A stretch of DNA of 64,000 nucleotides, from positions 1,766,809-1,830,808 of the forward strand of contig BCKK01000002.1 of assembly GCA_001600615.1 (NCBI GenBank), in the 5' to 3' direction. A program made the position numbers and the translations under genes. A model generated the notes under the pieces. That model did no database searches, had not been told where the DNA came from, and saw nothing but the letters and a program-made list of their open reading frames with translations. The DNA is from Dioszegia crocea (lineage: Eukaryota; Basidiomycota; Tremellomycetes; Tremellales; Bulleribasidiaceae). This document shows positions 47,633 through 59,031 of this stretch, one piece after another. Numbering within the stretch: position 1 is the stretch's first letter; every line of letters starts with the position of its first letter.

Positions 47633-50600
47633 TCATGACGATTCTTCTGCCCATTCTGCCCAGTCTATCCTTCCTTGCTGGGACGCGGATCGTTTCCCCT
47701 CGATTTTGGTAAGATGCCTCATTGTGGGTCGGCCATGGGGACAATTCTGTGTGATCAGTCCGACGCTCTTGCAGCTTCATCCGCATACTCACCCATGGCT
47801 GATCAATAGTGCCCATATTCCGCAGTAACTGGCTTTTCAGCATCAATTGCCCTGATCTGTCTAGACGAAAGACCTACCTGAGTCATCTGACCCTTGGTCA
47901 AGCTTTTCCCAATCATCACGCTCTTCCTACACGCCCGCATGGCGAACATCGATCGGGCCTTGGAACACCGGACCATCTGACCCGTAGCGTGTGAAGAGTC
48001 CGACAACAGGTGAAGAAGTTGTTCGAGGTCTGTCTTTAGCACTACACTCCCCTTGGACACATTCGACTCACCCTTGAAATCAAAGACAGTCTCTTTGCTT
48101 ACTGGCATAGCTACCAAGTTGACCCTCTCCCCTCTCCCCGGCGGTTTCTCATCATCCACGTCAACCTCGAATCCATTCGCCTTCAACACCCCCAGATTCT
48201 CAATAGCCGTCAACTCATCCGCTGCTGTCAACTCGAGCGGTCTCGGCCTGAAATATCAGCTTGGTCGTACTGTGACTTACTTGATAAGAGCCTGTCCCTT
48301 GATCTGAGTCGTACTCTGCAAAGTCTCAAAGTTGAACTTTTCGTCCGTTGCATGCTGATCGATAATGAATCAAAAAGATCAGCATTCTCAGCCCCGGGCT
48401 AACTCACAGATCATCCGTTTCACCTCCACTACCCGCCCCTGCCTTCTTTACCAACCGAGCAATAATAAACCCTTTATTGAATTGCCCAACAACCTCCATC
48501 AACCCGAAATCATCCTTCGATATAACCCTCGACAAGGCCTCTTCCGCAGAATGCATGTCCCGATTAGCGATCCCCGCTTCCGCCGTCACTCCCGATCGAG
48601 TGACTTTAGCATAGGCCTCGGAAGATCCATTGGCAGTGTTGGCTTGTCTTTGTTTGGCCTTTTGGGCATAGCGGTTTTGAAGGCGGGATAGGGAGAATGA
48701 CAGGGTGATTTCGCCAGTCGCAGTGGCGGAAGGTATCTCGGATCGGTATGATTGAACAGCTCGATGAGGGTGTGTATTGCCGCTGTCAATAGGGATGGGG
48801 GTTAGGGTTGTGTTGGATAAGGAGGGCCGTTGTCTTTTGCTTTGTTGCGCGGGGACTGGAGGGGAGGGTACTGGGATAGGAGGTGTCGAGTCAACTCTCC
48901 GCCTGCCTGCTCTGCCTTTCGGTGCGGCTTCTATGGGCTCGACGTCAGATCCGGACGCATCGACGACTTCAGGCCTTCGCTTGGTTTGACCTGCACCTCG
49001 AGGCTCGACGATGGTCTCCTCCCCTGGTTCCGGCTCTGCCGTCCCATCCTCATCCTCAATCTCAATAGGTATCGGCTCATCCTCCTCAGACAACTGATCC
49101 ACCTCCATCTCATCCTCACCTTCCACTGACGATTCTCTCGCCGGGACCATAGCTGGCTCTATCACCTCGATATCGTCCTCATCCGATTCTTCATCACCCA
49201 CTACTACCGGCTCCTCCTCATCATCCTTCTCGTCATCACCACCATCCACCTCAACTTGAGATTGGCTATACACCTTCAAACGCTCCCTTAGGCTCTTCCG
49301 CGCTTCCGTCCCACTGGCGACTTTCTTGCCCCCGCCAGATTTCCGATCTGGACTCCAACTAGCCGTAGTGGTGTCGATAGTTCCCTGTGTCCTCTTTCGC
49401 GCTGGCGATGCAGGTGAGATGGCTGGGGTTGCCAGAAGAGGAGTGGGTTGAGAACGAGGGAGGCCAAAGCGGCGAGAAGAGGGTTGGGAGGGTTGGGAAG
49501 GTTGAGGGATGTCATCTTCGTCTTCGTCCAAGATAGTGATGGTTTCGGTCCGTGGTCTAGACGGTCCAGCTTCGGCATTGGGGCGAGGTGGTTGACTGAG
49601 GACAGAAGGAGGTGGAGAAGATTCACTGGAAGCAGGACTAGGTAACGAAGGGACGACGGGTTCATCCTCTTCTTCCACGCTATCCGGTGTCTCGTCCGCA
49701 CTTTGGGATTGTGGTGCCGACGCGGCTGGGCCTGCTGGAGTCAAAGCCAATTTGCTCTGCGTCGACTTGATCGCCCGAGAAGATTGGGTAGCACCGTCGA
49801 CTGCGAAAGTACTGCGAGATGGCGCAAAGAATTGTTCGAGGCCGATACGTAGTGCAGAAAGCAGATTCGATTCTGAGTGTAGCATGAGTGTGCGCTTATC
49901 AGGGGAGACATTGATGTCGACCGATTCTACCTGTCAGCTGCAGTCATTTCGTGAACTCACCTCTGGGAATAGTAAAATCCAGGACGGCCATGGGAACTTG
50001 ATTCGTATTGAACGACTTGTACACCTCATTCACCACCTTCTGAATCACCTTCAGATCTGCCGGTCTGCCATTGACGTAGAAGTACTGCCTGTCGGCTGAA
50101 GATCGCCCTTGACCCCATGCCGCGGATGATAAGAGCCCCCTTACCCTGACGCTCTGACTGCCTTCCTCTACGCCCTCCCGCCTTGCCAATCGATCTACCG
50201 CCACATCCAGTTCTATATCCACATCCGTCACGCCCTCCAAGGCCTTACTGCCCCAGACAGCCATCACGTTCGCACGTAGATCCCCTCGTCCGTCATTTGA
50301 TAGCATATTGCTCCGTTTCGCTACTTTCCCAGAGGTGAGACTGTCGACTTTGAGCCGGATTCCAGGTGCGGTGGCGGTGCAGCTTGCTGGAACGAGAGCG
50401 TAAGCTGTGAGAAGTGTGAGAGCCTTTGTGAGTTCTTTTTTGGCATTGCGTTCGAATTCTTTGCGTCGGACTGGTAGTGGTGCAAATAGATTGGTCAGGG
50501 TGACAGTCGTCCCTCTCTGATATTAGTGCTAGCTCGTGAGGCCACTCACGGGTCGGGCGACTTTGCCAGTATCGTCCAATACTCGGCCATCCCGCCCGAG

Positions 50601-51053
50601 CTGGATCACTGCTCCCATAGGCTCCATCTCCTTAGTGCTCGTCACCACGGTGACTGACTCGCACAGCGCACATAGTGCCGACAAGGCTTCGCCACGGAAA
50701 CCGAAGGTGGTGACATCGTGCAGGAGAGCCAAGTCGGGAAGCTTAGAAGTATGATGTTTCAAACCAATAAAGCTCCAGTCGGCTGACGAGATACCGGAGC
50801 CGTTATCTATCACTTCGATAGATGTCGTTCCTGAATCCTTGATCCGGACCTCTGCCTGTCAGCTCGAGAGGCCTCACAGCTTACCTATCGAAGTAGCGCC
50901 TGCATCCAAGGCATTCTCGACGAGCTCCTTCAGACAGCTCTGAAGGTCGAGCACCACCTGTCCAGAGTGAATCCGGTGGACCGAGGTAGTATCGATCACT
51001 CTCAATCAGCTTGTTCCTGGTCAGTCCAGCTCACGCTTGATGCTCGCCGCCAT
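47633..51053 (-). CDS. PMS1: MutL homologue PMS1 (PMS2-type) mismatch-repair endonuclease subunit
   Basis: The ATG at 51053 starts [20 protein letters not shown] after splicing of a 19-nt first exon. The GHKL ATPase motifs follow: [21 protein letters not shown], and [13 protein letters not shown]; then the transducer region ([18 protein letters not shown]). A long low-complexity, acidic, Pro/Ser-rich linker occupies about 48.7-49.8 kb. The C-terminal domain carries the metal-binding endonuclease motif [12 protein letters not shown] (48325-48360), [22 protein letters not shown], and [12 protein letters not shown]. With MLH1 it would form MutL-alpha, nicking the daughter strand during repair. 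Length is roughly 980 residues. The intron just before the DQHA exon appears to end in TG rather than AG (48371-48407). All other parts of the gene are regular. Confidence 0.95.
48371..48407 (-). other. Apparent GT-TG intron in PMS1
   Basis: The donor (GTGAGT) and branch site (CTGAT) are normal, but the only 3' end that restores the conserved [13 protein letters not shown] text is after ...CTTTTTG. Every AG in reach gives the wrong phase or deletes the motif. See findings. Confidence 0.6.
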
Positions 51054-51289
51054 TCTCCCCACTGACTCTCTCTACTGGAGATATATACGACTCTTGGACG
51101 TGTCTCATCTCTCGGGTCCGTCAGAGGGCCTGAGGACGCGTCGGACCCGTCGGATTTGACCGATGCATAGAATCGATGACCTCCACCCGCATATTTTTCG
51201 CCTCTTCTTTGCTTCTTTCTCATATACCTCTTCGCCTACCCGAAAAGAGGCCTCTTGCAGTCCTAGTGCCGCTTAATATTGCTCATAAA
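51054..51289. promoter_or_regulatory. Shared promoter region, PMS1 / RBR ligase
   Basis: 236 bp between divergent start codons. An in-frame ATG at 51176 would extend the ligase by 38 residues, so part may be coding. Confidence 0.45.
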
Positions 51290-53117
51290 ATGGCTTCACC
51301 CGAAGAGAACCGTTGCATCGAATTGCAGAACGACGAGATCGAGGTGCTTGAGGTAAGTCCTCGCCACTCGCCTGTCCAGTAAGATAGCTTACTAACTGGT
51401 TCCAGTCGATATACCCTGGTCAGGCTACCCTCACATCCGAGGCAAACCAGCGAGTCCTCTCTGTATCAGTGGCAATCTCGCTACCTGGAGAAACCAATGT
51501 CAAGCTTCTGCCATCCTTGTCCAGATCGAAGAATGGCGAATCATCTCTATCAGCGGTTTCCTTCGCCAACCCCGAGTTGGAACTATCTCACCTCCCACCT
51601 CTATCCGCCCGGATAGAGTTACCCGCGTCCTATCCGGTGGACACACCTCCGAGGGTGCTCATGCTCAAGGCGGCCCTAGGCGACGACCGCTCGAGCTGGC
51701 TGCCTCGATCGGCCCTGAATGCGGTCCAGACCAGGCTGGGGCAGATGTGGGCAGAAGAGAAGGAATCGATGGGAGAGGGGTCGGGCGTGTTATGGAGATG
51801 GTGGGATTGGGTCGGAACTGGGGAGTTCTTGTCTGAATTAGGGATGATGAAGACGGAACTAAGGTATGCCTCTTTATTGCAAACGCTGACTTAGTAGTCT
51901 ATCCGTCCCGCCCACACTCCCCGTATCCACCTTTCACACTCTGCTCAAGACGTACAACTCGACGCAGATTCATTCATCCTTCGAACGAACAGCATTTTCA
52001 TGTACTATCTGCTTTGAGAACAGGAAAGGAAAGAGCTGTGTCCTAATGCCTTGCGGCTGCGTTTTGTGAGTCCGTCCATGAGGCGAGGCTGATATCAGCT
52101 GCAACCCCTGTCTGAATGCATGCTGGACCCTGGCGATCACAGAAGGCACACTCGAATCTGTTGCTTGCCCCAGTGCGGCGTGCGTGAAACGACGGGCATC
52201 GCGGAAGGTTGACGAACCGGCTGTGGCAGATCTGGATCCTGCTCTGGTGGAAAGTGTCGCCGGCCCCGAACTACGACAAAGATGGGAAGAGCTGAGCGAT
52301 AGGCGTAAAGCGGAAATAGGTAAGTTATCACATGGATCAAGGCTAATGATAGATCCTACATATTGCGTGTGCCCTCAACCGCAGTGTCAAGCTGCTGTTC
52401 CCCCTCCTCCGACCGTCTCCGCTGCCGATATGGCCGCACAGGAAGCCATATCCAATCGTGCTGTTCGGATAACCACCACCCCATCGTCTATACCCTCTCA
52501 CAAACACCACCACCCCTCAAGCATACCCCTCGAAGATCGCTGGGCGCGCTATCGACAATGTCCCAAATGCGCATTCTCATTCTGCCTCTACTGCTCTGCA
52601 ACATGGCACGGACCGCACACCCCGTGCTCTTTCCCCCAGACATCACTCATCGTGCTGGAATACTTGTCGTATCCTGAAGGAAGTGCGGACAGATTACGGA
52701 TGGAGCAGCGAAGAGGCAAGGTGAACCTGGAGAGAATGGTCAATAAATATATCGAGGATGAGGAGAATAAGCGATGGATGGAGCAGCGGACGAGAGCCTG
52801 TGCGGGCTGTGGAGTCAGAGTGGAAAAGAGTCATGGGTGTAATCATATGACTTGTGGGCGGTGCGGTGCGCATTTCTGCTATCGATGTGGGGATTCTGTG
52901 AGTCTAGTCGTGGTTAAGCAATGAGCAGAGCTGATATGGCTAGCTTCGCCCGACAGATCCTTATGCCCATTACCGTACACCTGGGTCTTGCTTTGAGAAG
53001 CTGTTCGACCAGGAGGAGATTGCCAGATTCGAGAGGGAGACGGCGATGCAACGGGCGGGCGTCTTCGATTTGGGACCTGGGGATGCGTGGGGGCCCGGCA
53101 ATGTTTGGGAGTGGTAG
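51290..53117 (+). CDS. RWD-RBR E3 ubiquitin ligase, ITT1/RNF14-like, 542 aa
   Basis: Six exons (51290-51352, 51406-51863, 51898-52065, 52099-52319, 52353-52897, 52944-53117) total 1629 nt. An N-terminal RWD domain starts at NRCIELQNDEIEVLESIYPG. RING1 begins at CTICFENRKG with CGCVFC; the IBR region has CPKCAFSFCLYCSATWHG; RING2 has CAGCGVRVEKSHGCNHMTC, in which the Cys of GCNHM is the expected acceptor of ubiquitin in RBR ligases. RWD plus RBR is the RNF14/ITT1 arrangement; RNF14 has been linked to clearing of proteins trapped on ribosomes, and yeast Itt1 to translation termination. The start at 51290 was chosen because the RWD follows directly; 51176 is an alternative. The C-terminus ends in a Gly/Trp-rich tail (GDAWGPGNVWEW). 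Confidence 0.92.
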
Positions 53118-53285
53118 CGGATCCGCCCATGCTATTTGGCCGATGTTCCAAACAACAGCCCTGGTTATCAGATTGTATGGCCCATAGCGGCGAGATGCAA
53201 TCCGCAGAGTCTGGAATCATTTCATGTACTGCATGCCGCCTAAAAGTATATCCCTCGTCACCATCACTCGTACCATTCATCGTTT

Positions 53286-53726
53286 TTACTGCTTCTGTAA
53301 AAGTCAGCGCCAGTTATGATTCAAGGCCCGCGAGCCATTGGCTGCAGATGAATAACTTACGTCCTTCACGGGAACATCTCGGCCGGTCAGCTTCTTGAAG
53401 CCAGAGCGAACGCCATCGCTGATCTTCTCGGTGGTAGAGGCGCTCTGGCCGTGACCGCCCTTCTTAAGGAGCCCATCGATACCCTTGTCTAAGTAGATCA
53501 GCTTGGAAGATGCGAAGGCTTGAAAAGGAGCGCAACAGAGGCAGCCCGCGGGACGTCGCCCCAGGGGTCTGCTCATATGCGGAGCAATGGTGAGGGATCC
53601 ACGTGAGAACAAGGGATGGGAGGGAGATAAGGTCCGCAACTCTAACTCACCAAGGGCATCCTGCTGGCCTGTGCCAGTGGTACCAGTGGTACCTGTTGCG
53701 CCAGTGTTGCCTCCGAGGTTGTTCAT
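53286..53726 (-). CDS. Small hypothetical protein, 70 aa
   Basis: Three exons: 53651-53726, 53361-53488 and a 9-nt terminal exon 53286-53294 coding Lys-Gln-stop; total 213 nt. The N-terminus is Gly/Thr-rich (GATGTTGTTGTGQQDAL). The core DKGIDGLLKKGG, ATTEKISDGVRSGFKKLTG-like helix is basic and amphipathic and ends DVPVKDKQ. Short proteins with this core occur in many fungi and are often stress or stationary-phase induced; that is recollection of a type, not a firm family assignment. It is head-to-head with HSP70, sharing a 932-bp upstream region, which would fit stress regulation. The first intron, 162 nt, is long for this window. Confidence 0.72.
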
Positions 53727-54410
53727 AGTGATTATTTGGGTTGTTTGGTTGTGGTTGGTGTAGAGAGTGGATGGGGAAGAGGCGATGAATGGCGAGAAGG
53801 GCTCTTATCTATTTCCAGCAACAGTCAGCATTAGTGAACCGCCTCAGTGATGGAGGATCGTCGTGACGTCATGCTGACGTAATAAAGGAATGTGGCACTT
53901 GTCGGTTCCGGGGACGACCGGGTGGCGACAAATCTCAATCTTCGCTCCCTTATGTGGTGCCCATTTTCTATCGCTCTCTCTACCGCCGAAGATGCTGTAG
54001 AGTTCTTCAATCATAATAAGAGGAGAATGAATGTCTTAGACGATAGCTACCAAAGCTGCCAAAAAAGGAAGGATCACGGTTCGGATCCACGGCGTTACAC
54101 TCTCCAGATATCAGTCGACTATACCGGCCCAAAGTGATGAATGTACTCGTCCAACAGCATAATACTCAGCGCTTACACTATAGCTGTCTTCTGACAGAAT
54201 ATCTCAAGCCGGAGAACACAATTTCCGAAGGTGTGGCATGACTAGAAAGCTCATAGTGCGACGTGGTATTAACAATTTTGATACTCGTCGCTCGAAGACA
54301 AAGGTTTTCGAGAGGTCTACTTCATGCATGACATGTCTTTTGACGGTACTGATGACGGCGAGGGACGTTCACAGCTCTCGCTGAGTTTTTGTACACTCTC
54401 GAATGATGCA

Positions 54411-54448
54411 GAAGCTTCAAGGTGATACTGGAAAGCCCCGGAACATTC
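54411..54448 (+). promoter_or_regulatory. Two HSE half-arrays (GAAnnTTC)
   Basis: GAAgcTTC at 54411-54418 and GAAcaTTC at 54441-54448 each match the head-to-head nGAAnnTTCn unit bound by heat-shock factor. They lie about 210-250 bp upstream of the HSP70 start. Confidence 0.5.
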
Positions 54449-54487
54449 GATTTATCTATCTGATCCCCCTGATTATGTGTGGCAACA

Positions 54488-54500
54488 TTCTAGAGCCTTC
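54488..54500 (+). promoter_or_regulatory. Heat-shock element, three-unit, one mismatch
   Basis: TTC-ta-GAG-cc-TTC fits the TTCnnGAAnnTTC consensus with one mismatch (GAG for GAA), about 160 bp before the HSP70 ATG. Confidence 0.5.
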
Positions 54501-54658
54501 GGTAACGTCATTCCTCGAAAAAGTGCAGCGTTTTAAAGGCAGCGACGTTCCCAGGCTCCCTTCTTTCCTTCTAACATCGCTTCAATAATTGAGCAACAAT
54601 CCGCAAACAGCAGCAACTACCCTTCACACTTAAATCAAACCCTACACATCCATTCACA

Positions 54659-55231
54659 ATGGTTAAAGCAATTGGTATCGATTTGGGAACCACCTACTCG
54701 TAAGTTTCCATCCCCTTCCATCCTGATCAGTGGCTAACTTTTCAGTTGTGTCGGTGTGTGGCAATCCGACCGTGTCGAGATTATCGCCAACGACCAGGGT
54801 AACCGAACCACCCCCTCCTACGTCGCCTTCAACGACTCGGAGCGTCTCATCGGAGATGCTGCCAAGAACCAGGTCGCCATGAATCCCTACAACACCGTTT
54901 TCGACGCCAAGCGATTGATTGGTCGTAAATTCGGAGATGCTGAGGTCCAGGCCGACATGAAGCACTGGCCCTTCAAGATCATTGACAAGGGAGGCAAGCC
55001 TATCATCCAGGTTGAGTACAAGGGCGAGGAGAAGCAGTTCGTAAGTTGTCATTTTCTGGCGGCGAGATTTTCGCTGACAAGTAGTCCCCCGAGGAAATCT
55101 CCTCCATGGTTCTCATTAAGATGAAGGAGACCGCCGAGGCCTACCTTGGTGGTGTCGTCACCAAGGCCGTCGTCACCGTCCCTGCCTACTTCAACGACTC
55201 CCAGCGTCAGGCCACCAAGGACGCCGGTCTT

Positions 55232-55269
<38 letters not shown>

Positions 55270-55660
55270 CACCGCGGCCGCCATTGCCTACGGTCTCGAC
55301 AAGAAGTCCGAGGGCGAGAAGAATGTCCTCATCTTCGATCTCGGAGGTGGAACATTCGATGTTTCCCTGCTCACCATTGAGGAGGGTATCTTCGAGGTCA
55401 AGGCCACCGCCGGTGACACTCACTTGGGTGGTGAGGACTTTGACAACCGATTGGTCAACCACTTCGTCCAGGAGTTCAAGCGTAAGAACAAGAAGGACTT
55501 GTCCTCCAACGCTCGTGCCCTCCGTCGTCTCCGTACCGCTTGCGAGCGTGCCAAGCGAACCCTCTCCTCCGCCGCCCAGACCTCCATTGAGATCGACTCC
55601 CTCTTCGACGGTGTCGACTTCTACACCTCCATCACCCGTGCCCGATTCGAGGAGCTCTGC

Positions 55661-55701
<41 letters not shown>

Positions 55702-56915
55702 CCTCCGCGACTCCAAGATCGACAAGGCCTCCGTCCACGAAATCGTCCTTGTCGGTGGTTCCACCCGTATCCCCAAAATCCAGAAGCTCGTCTCCGACAC
55801 CTTCTCTGGCCGTGAGCCCAACAGGTCCATCAACCCCGATGAGGCCGTTGCCTACGGTGCCGCCGTCCAGGCTGCCATCCTTACCGGTGACACCTCCGAG
55901 GCCACCCAGGACCTCCTGCTTCTCGATGTCGCTCCCCTCTCCATGGGTATCGAGACCGCCGGTGGTATCATGACTCCCCTCATCAAGCGAAACACCACCG
56001 TCCCCACCAAGAAGTCCGAAATCTTCTCCACCTACTCCGACAACCAGCCCGGTGTCCTCATCCAGGTCTACGAGGGTGAGCGTGCCAAGACGAAGGACTG
56101 CAACTTGCTCGGCAAGTTTGAGCTCTCTGGTATCCCCCCGGCACCACGCGGGGTTCCACAAATGTGAGTCCATGCCGTTTTATTAAGCTAACCCTCAGTG
56201 AGGTCTCCTTTGACGTCGATGCCAATGGTATCCTCAATGTTTCTGTAAGTTTTCCACTCACTTTTCGAATTCTGAGCTGACGATCTAGGCCAACGACAAG
56301 ACTACCGGCAAGTCCAGCAAAATCACAATCACCAACGAAAAGGGTCGATTGAGCAAGGAGGAGATTGAGCGTATGCTGTCCGAGGCCGAGAAATACAAAG
56401 CCGAGGACGAGGAGGCGGCCCAGAGGGTCGGAGCGAAGAACGGCGTTGAAGTAGGTGCATTCTTCTTCAAGCTTACCCACTTGCTGACACTATCAGTCAT
56501 ACGCGTTTTCGCTCAAGAACACCCTGTCTGAAAACGGCGACAAGTTCTCTGCTGAGGACAAGGAGGCTTTGGACAAGGTAGTCAACGACACTATCCAAAG
56601 GCTGGAGACCATGGAGTCCGCAAGTAAGGAGGAGTTTGAGGAATTGCAGAAGGAAGTTGAGGGTGTTGCCAACCCCATCATGCAGCGGTAAGCTTGATTC
56701 TTTATGTCCCCAGCTTGACACAGTTGCTGATAACCCCAGATTCTACGCTTCTTCAGGCGGCGCACCAGGTGGTATGCCAGGAGGTGCTGCCCCTGGTGGT
56801 TTCCCAGGAGGTGGAGGCGCATCTGGCAAGAGCGAGGATGGTCCCAGCGTTGAAGAGGGTAGGTGCCTTTGATCAGAGCCTCGCAACAGCTTGCTGACGA
56901 GACACAGTTGACTAG
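54659..56915 (+). CDS. Cytosolic HSP70 chaperone, SSA type, 646 aa
   Basis: Eight exons (54659-54699, 54746-55040, 55085-56163, 56199-56244, 56289-56450, 56497-56687, 56740-56858, 56908-56915) total 1941 nt. Signature motifs: [28 protein letters not shown] and [16 protein letters not shown] in the ATPase domain; then the substrate-binding domain, a helical lid, a Gly/Pro-rich [17 protein letters not shown] region and C-terminal EEVD, the signal of the cytosolic/nuclear form bound by TPR cochaperones. No signal peptide. The last intron cuts EEVD, leaving an 8-nt terminal exon for Val-Asp-stop. Codon use is strongly biased to C-ending codons, as expected for very high expression. Upstream HSE-like sites suggest heat induction. 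Confidence 0.97.
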
Positions 56916-57099
56916 AGCGGCTTCGTCAAGAGCTTAGAAGGAGAGTAGACAGAAACGCGCATGAATAATCATAGCTATGTAGACATCTACTGTCCCTTCA
57001 CAGACTTCGACTCTCTTTGACCGGACTACGACTACTGACTATCTCTAACTGTCCCATACCTATATCACCCCGTCATGTACAAAAGGCACCACACCTGGC

Positions 57100-59031
57100 C
57101 TACTCGTCCGCGAGGATAGCCTCGATGATATCTAATAAGCGGTCGCCGTTCGATCTGATCTTGAGTCTGATCGCCATGGCGGATCGAGTTGTAATGAGGG
57201 CATTTAGCTCGGAATAGACGATCGCGCCGTTGGCCTCTCGTATATACCTGTCGGTTCAGTCATTGAACGTGCTTCATCAGATGCAGAAAGGGACGCACCT
57301 CGCTAGGGCTAACTCTTCACAGAGCCTCCACCACGTTCCAGACCCCAGCTGCTTTCTCTCGTCTGCGGCTTGCATACTGCGGATGGCAGCACGGGCGGCT
57401 GTCAGAGCCCTGCTTCTGGAGCCGCGGTACCCTGCAAGCTTGGCCTGTACAACTAGCCATCAGCTTCAAGAACGACAAGATCACTCACGAAATTCGTCCG
57501 CAACGGACTTGATGGTATCGGGATGATTGAATGGGTGCTTCCCGAGAATGAGCGCCGCTTCTTCCGGAAAGCCATCGATCCCGTCAAACTCCTTTTTAAA
57601 GTCAGCGGGTGTCCAGACTTGTCCAGGCTGCTGATCAATCAACTCACATCGCCTACTGCACTGATGATGGAGAGCAACAAGCGTCTGTGATTGCCATCTC
57701 TGACAAATTTCAATCTCGCAAGTGTGCCAGTGGTGGTCGGGCCATTCGGTCCCATGAAGTACACACCCTCAGCCACGTGCTGAAGAACTGCGGCGTGTCA
57801 GCTCGGAGTGAGATGAACGTGTAGGTAACGCTTACTTCTCATGTAGCGATCGTGGCTCTTTATGCGCCGAGTCCAGTACCGTTTCTCTGCCCCATTCCTC
57901 CCTCCTTGAGTAGTAGTAAAGCGCTCCCGCAAAACGGAAGCGGTTCCCATTCGCCAGCCTGCGGTCTCAGTGGATTTCAAGCGTGTAGAGCAGAAGACTT
58001 ACAAGCCATTATACCAATCATGTGCAATTCAAAACAGCAAGCTGACCACTTCTTGCGCGCTCCAGTTGCGTCATCACCCCCGTGGTGATCGTCGGCGAAT
58101 TGCTCAAGGTCCTCCCATTGGAGATTCAAGACCTAAAAGCAAGTAAGTACCGGCTGTAAAGTTGGGCTGTGCCGACTCACCCAAAGGCAACCCTTGACAG
58201 AATCGAGCTCTTTATTCCAATCCACATCGCTAATGACGCCACCAGTGCCGAGAATGCCTGCCCTCTCCATATCATCTGTGATGTCAGTCTCTTGATGATC
58301 GCAAAGTCTGAAAGACTGACCATGGACGGTTTCAAGAACCATCAAGTTCGCTAAGCTCGCTCCAATTACCGGTCGCAAGACCGTTCCCGCACGGAGGCGG
58401 TGGAACTCCATCCTGACGTCTTCCAAAGTTTTGGAGTAGCGGATGTAGCGGCCTGTCAGGCCGTCAGCACTCAACACGACCTTTCACTCCACTGTATACG
58501 TGCATCGATCACTGAGACTCACCGATCTCAGTATAGAAAGCTACGTCTGTTAGCGTAGGGTGGAAATCCATAGCATGTTGATCCAAGAATAGGCTTATTG
58601 TCAGTACCTCTTCCCCCTTCTTGAGCAGTATGAACTTACGCGATCCTATCTGCGCCAAGCCTACTCGGATGGAAGAATCGGAGTGTGGCAGCTTCGACTA
58701 GTGGCCAGATATTGCCGAGTAGACCCTGTCCAAACTCTCGCTTCGCACGCTCGGTGTAGCAGGGATTCTGTCGGTACTTCAGATTGTGGAAATTCTTATT
58801 TTTAGAGCGCAAGACGTCTAAGCAAGTTTTCAGGTTTCTGTTGATCAGCTACGAGTATCAATCGGAACAGTCCACTAATATCAGGAAGTGGGTCGGTTGG
58901 AGGGGATTCAAGGACTTCGCGAGTGAGGAGCACGAGCAGCAGAGAAGAGAGGAAGGAGGGTATGGGGGTCATAGGAGAGGGAGCCGGACGACTTGCCTCG
59001 GGTCGGGAATGACAGTTTGTGCTGCTTGCAT
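57100..59031 (-). CDS. Hypothetical protein, 457 aa, ten exons
   Basis: Exons 58997-59031, 58640-58837, 58523-58593, 58181-58452, 58003-58132, 57836-57958, 57648-57787, 57489-57591, 57299-57452 and 57100-57247 total 1374 nt with every junction in frame. I do not recognise the family. The text is globular and mostly helical: AKREFGQGLLGNIWPLVEAA, RYIRYSKTLEDVRMEFHRL, LGTGGVISDVDWNKELDS, RRIKSHDRYMR, and EEAALILGKHPFNHPDTIK. No signal peptide or membrane helix. The first intron (58838-58996, 159 nt) starts with GC in the consensus AG|GCAAGT. The regular splicing and good frame closure across ten exons argue for a real, expressed gene. Confidence 0.75.

Larger units (their letters stand above)
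53727..54658. promoter_or_regulatory. Divergent upstream region of small protein and HSP70
   Basis: 932 bp without coding sequence between two divergent genes. Its HSP70-proximal end contains heat-shock-element-like sites listed separately. The HSP70 leader likely starts near 54550 (a run of A/C-rich sequence follows to the ATG). Confidence 0.55.

Noticed and set aside
55146..55973. A 275-codon frame in the +1 register inside HSP70
   Set aside because: Ser/Pro/Arg-only composition from C-ending codons; it lies wholly within the verified HSP70 exon.
55049..56173. A 374-codon open frame on the strand opposite HSP70
   Set aside because: Long antisense frames are a known by-product of strong third-position C bias in HSP70 genes. 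Its residue composition (Gly/Asp/Leu/Val repeats) mirrors the sense codons and no splice or family evidence supports it.
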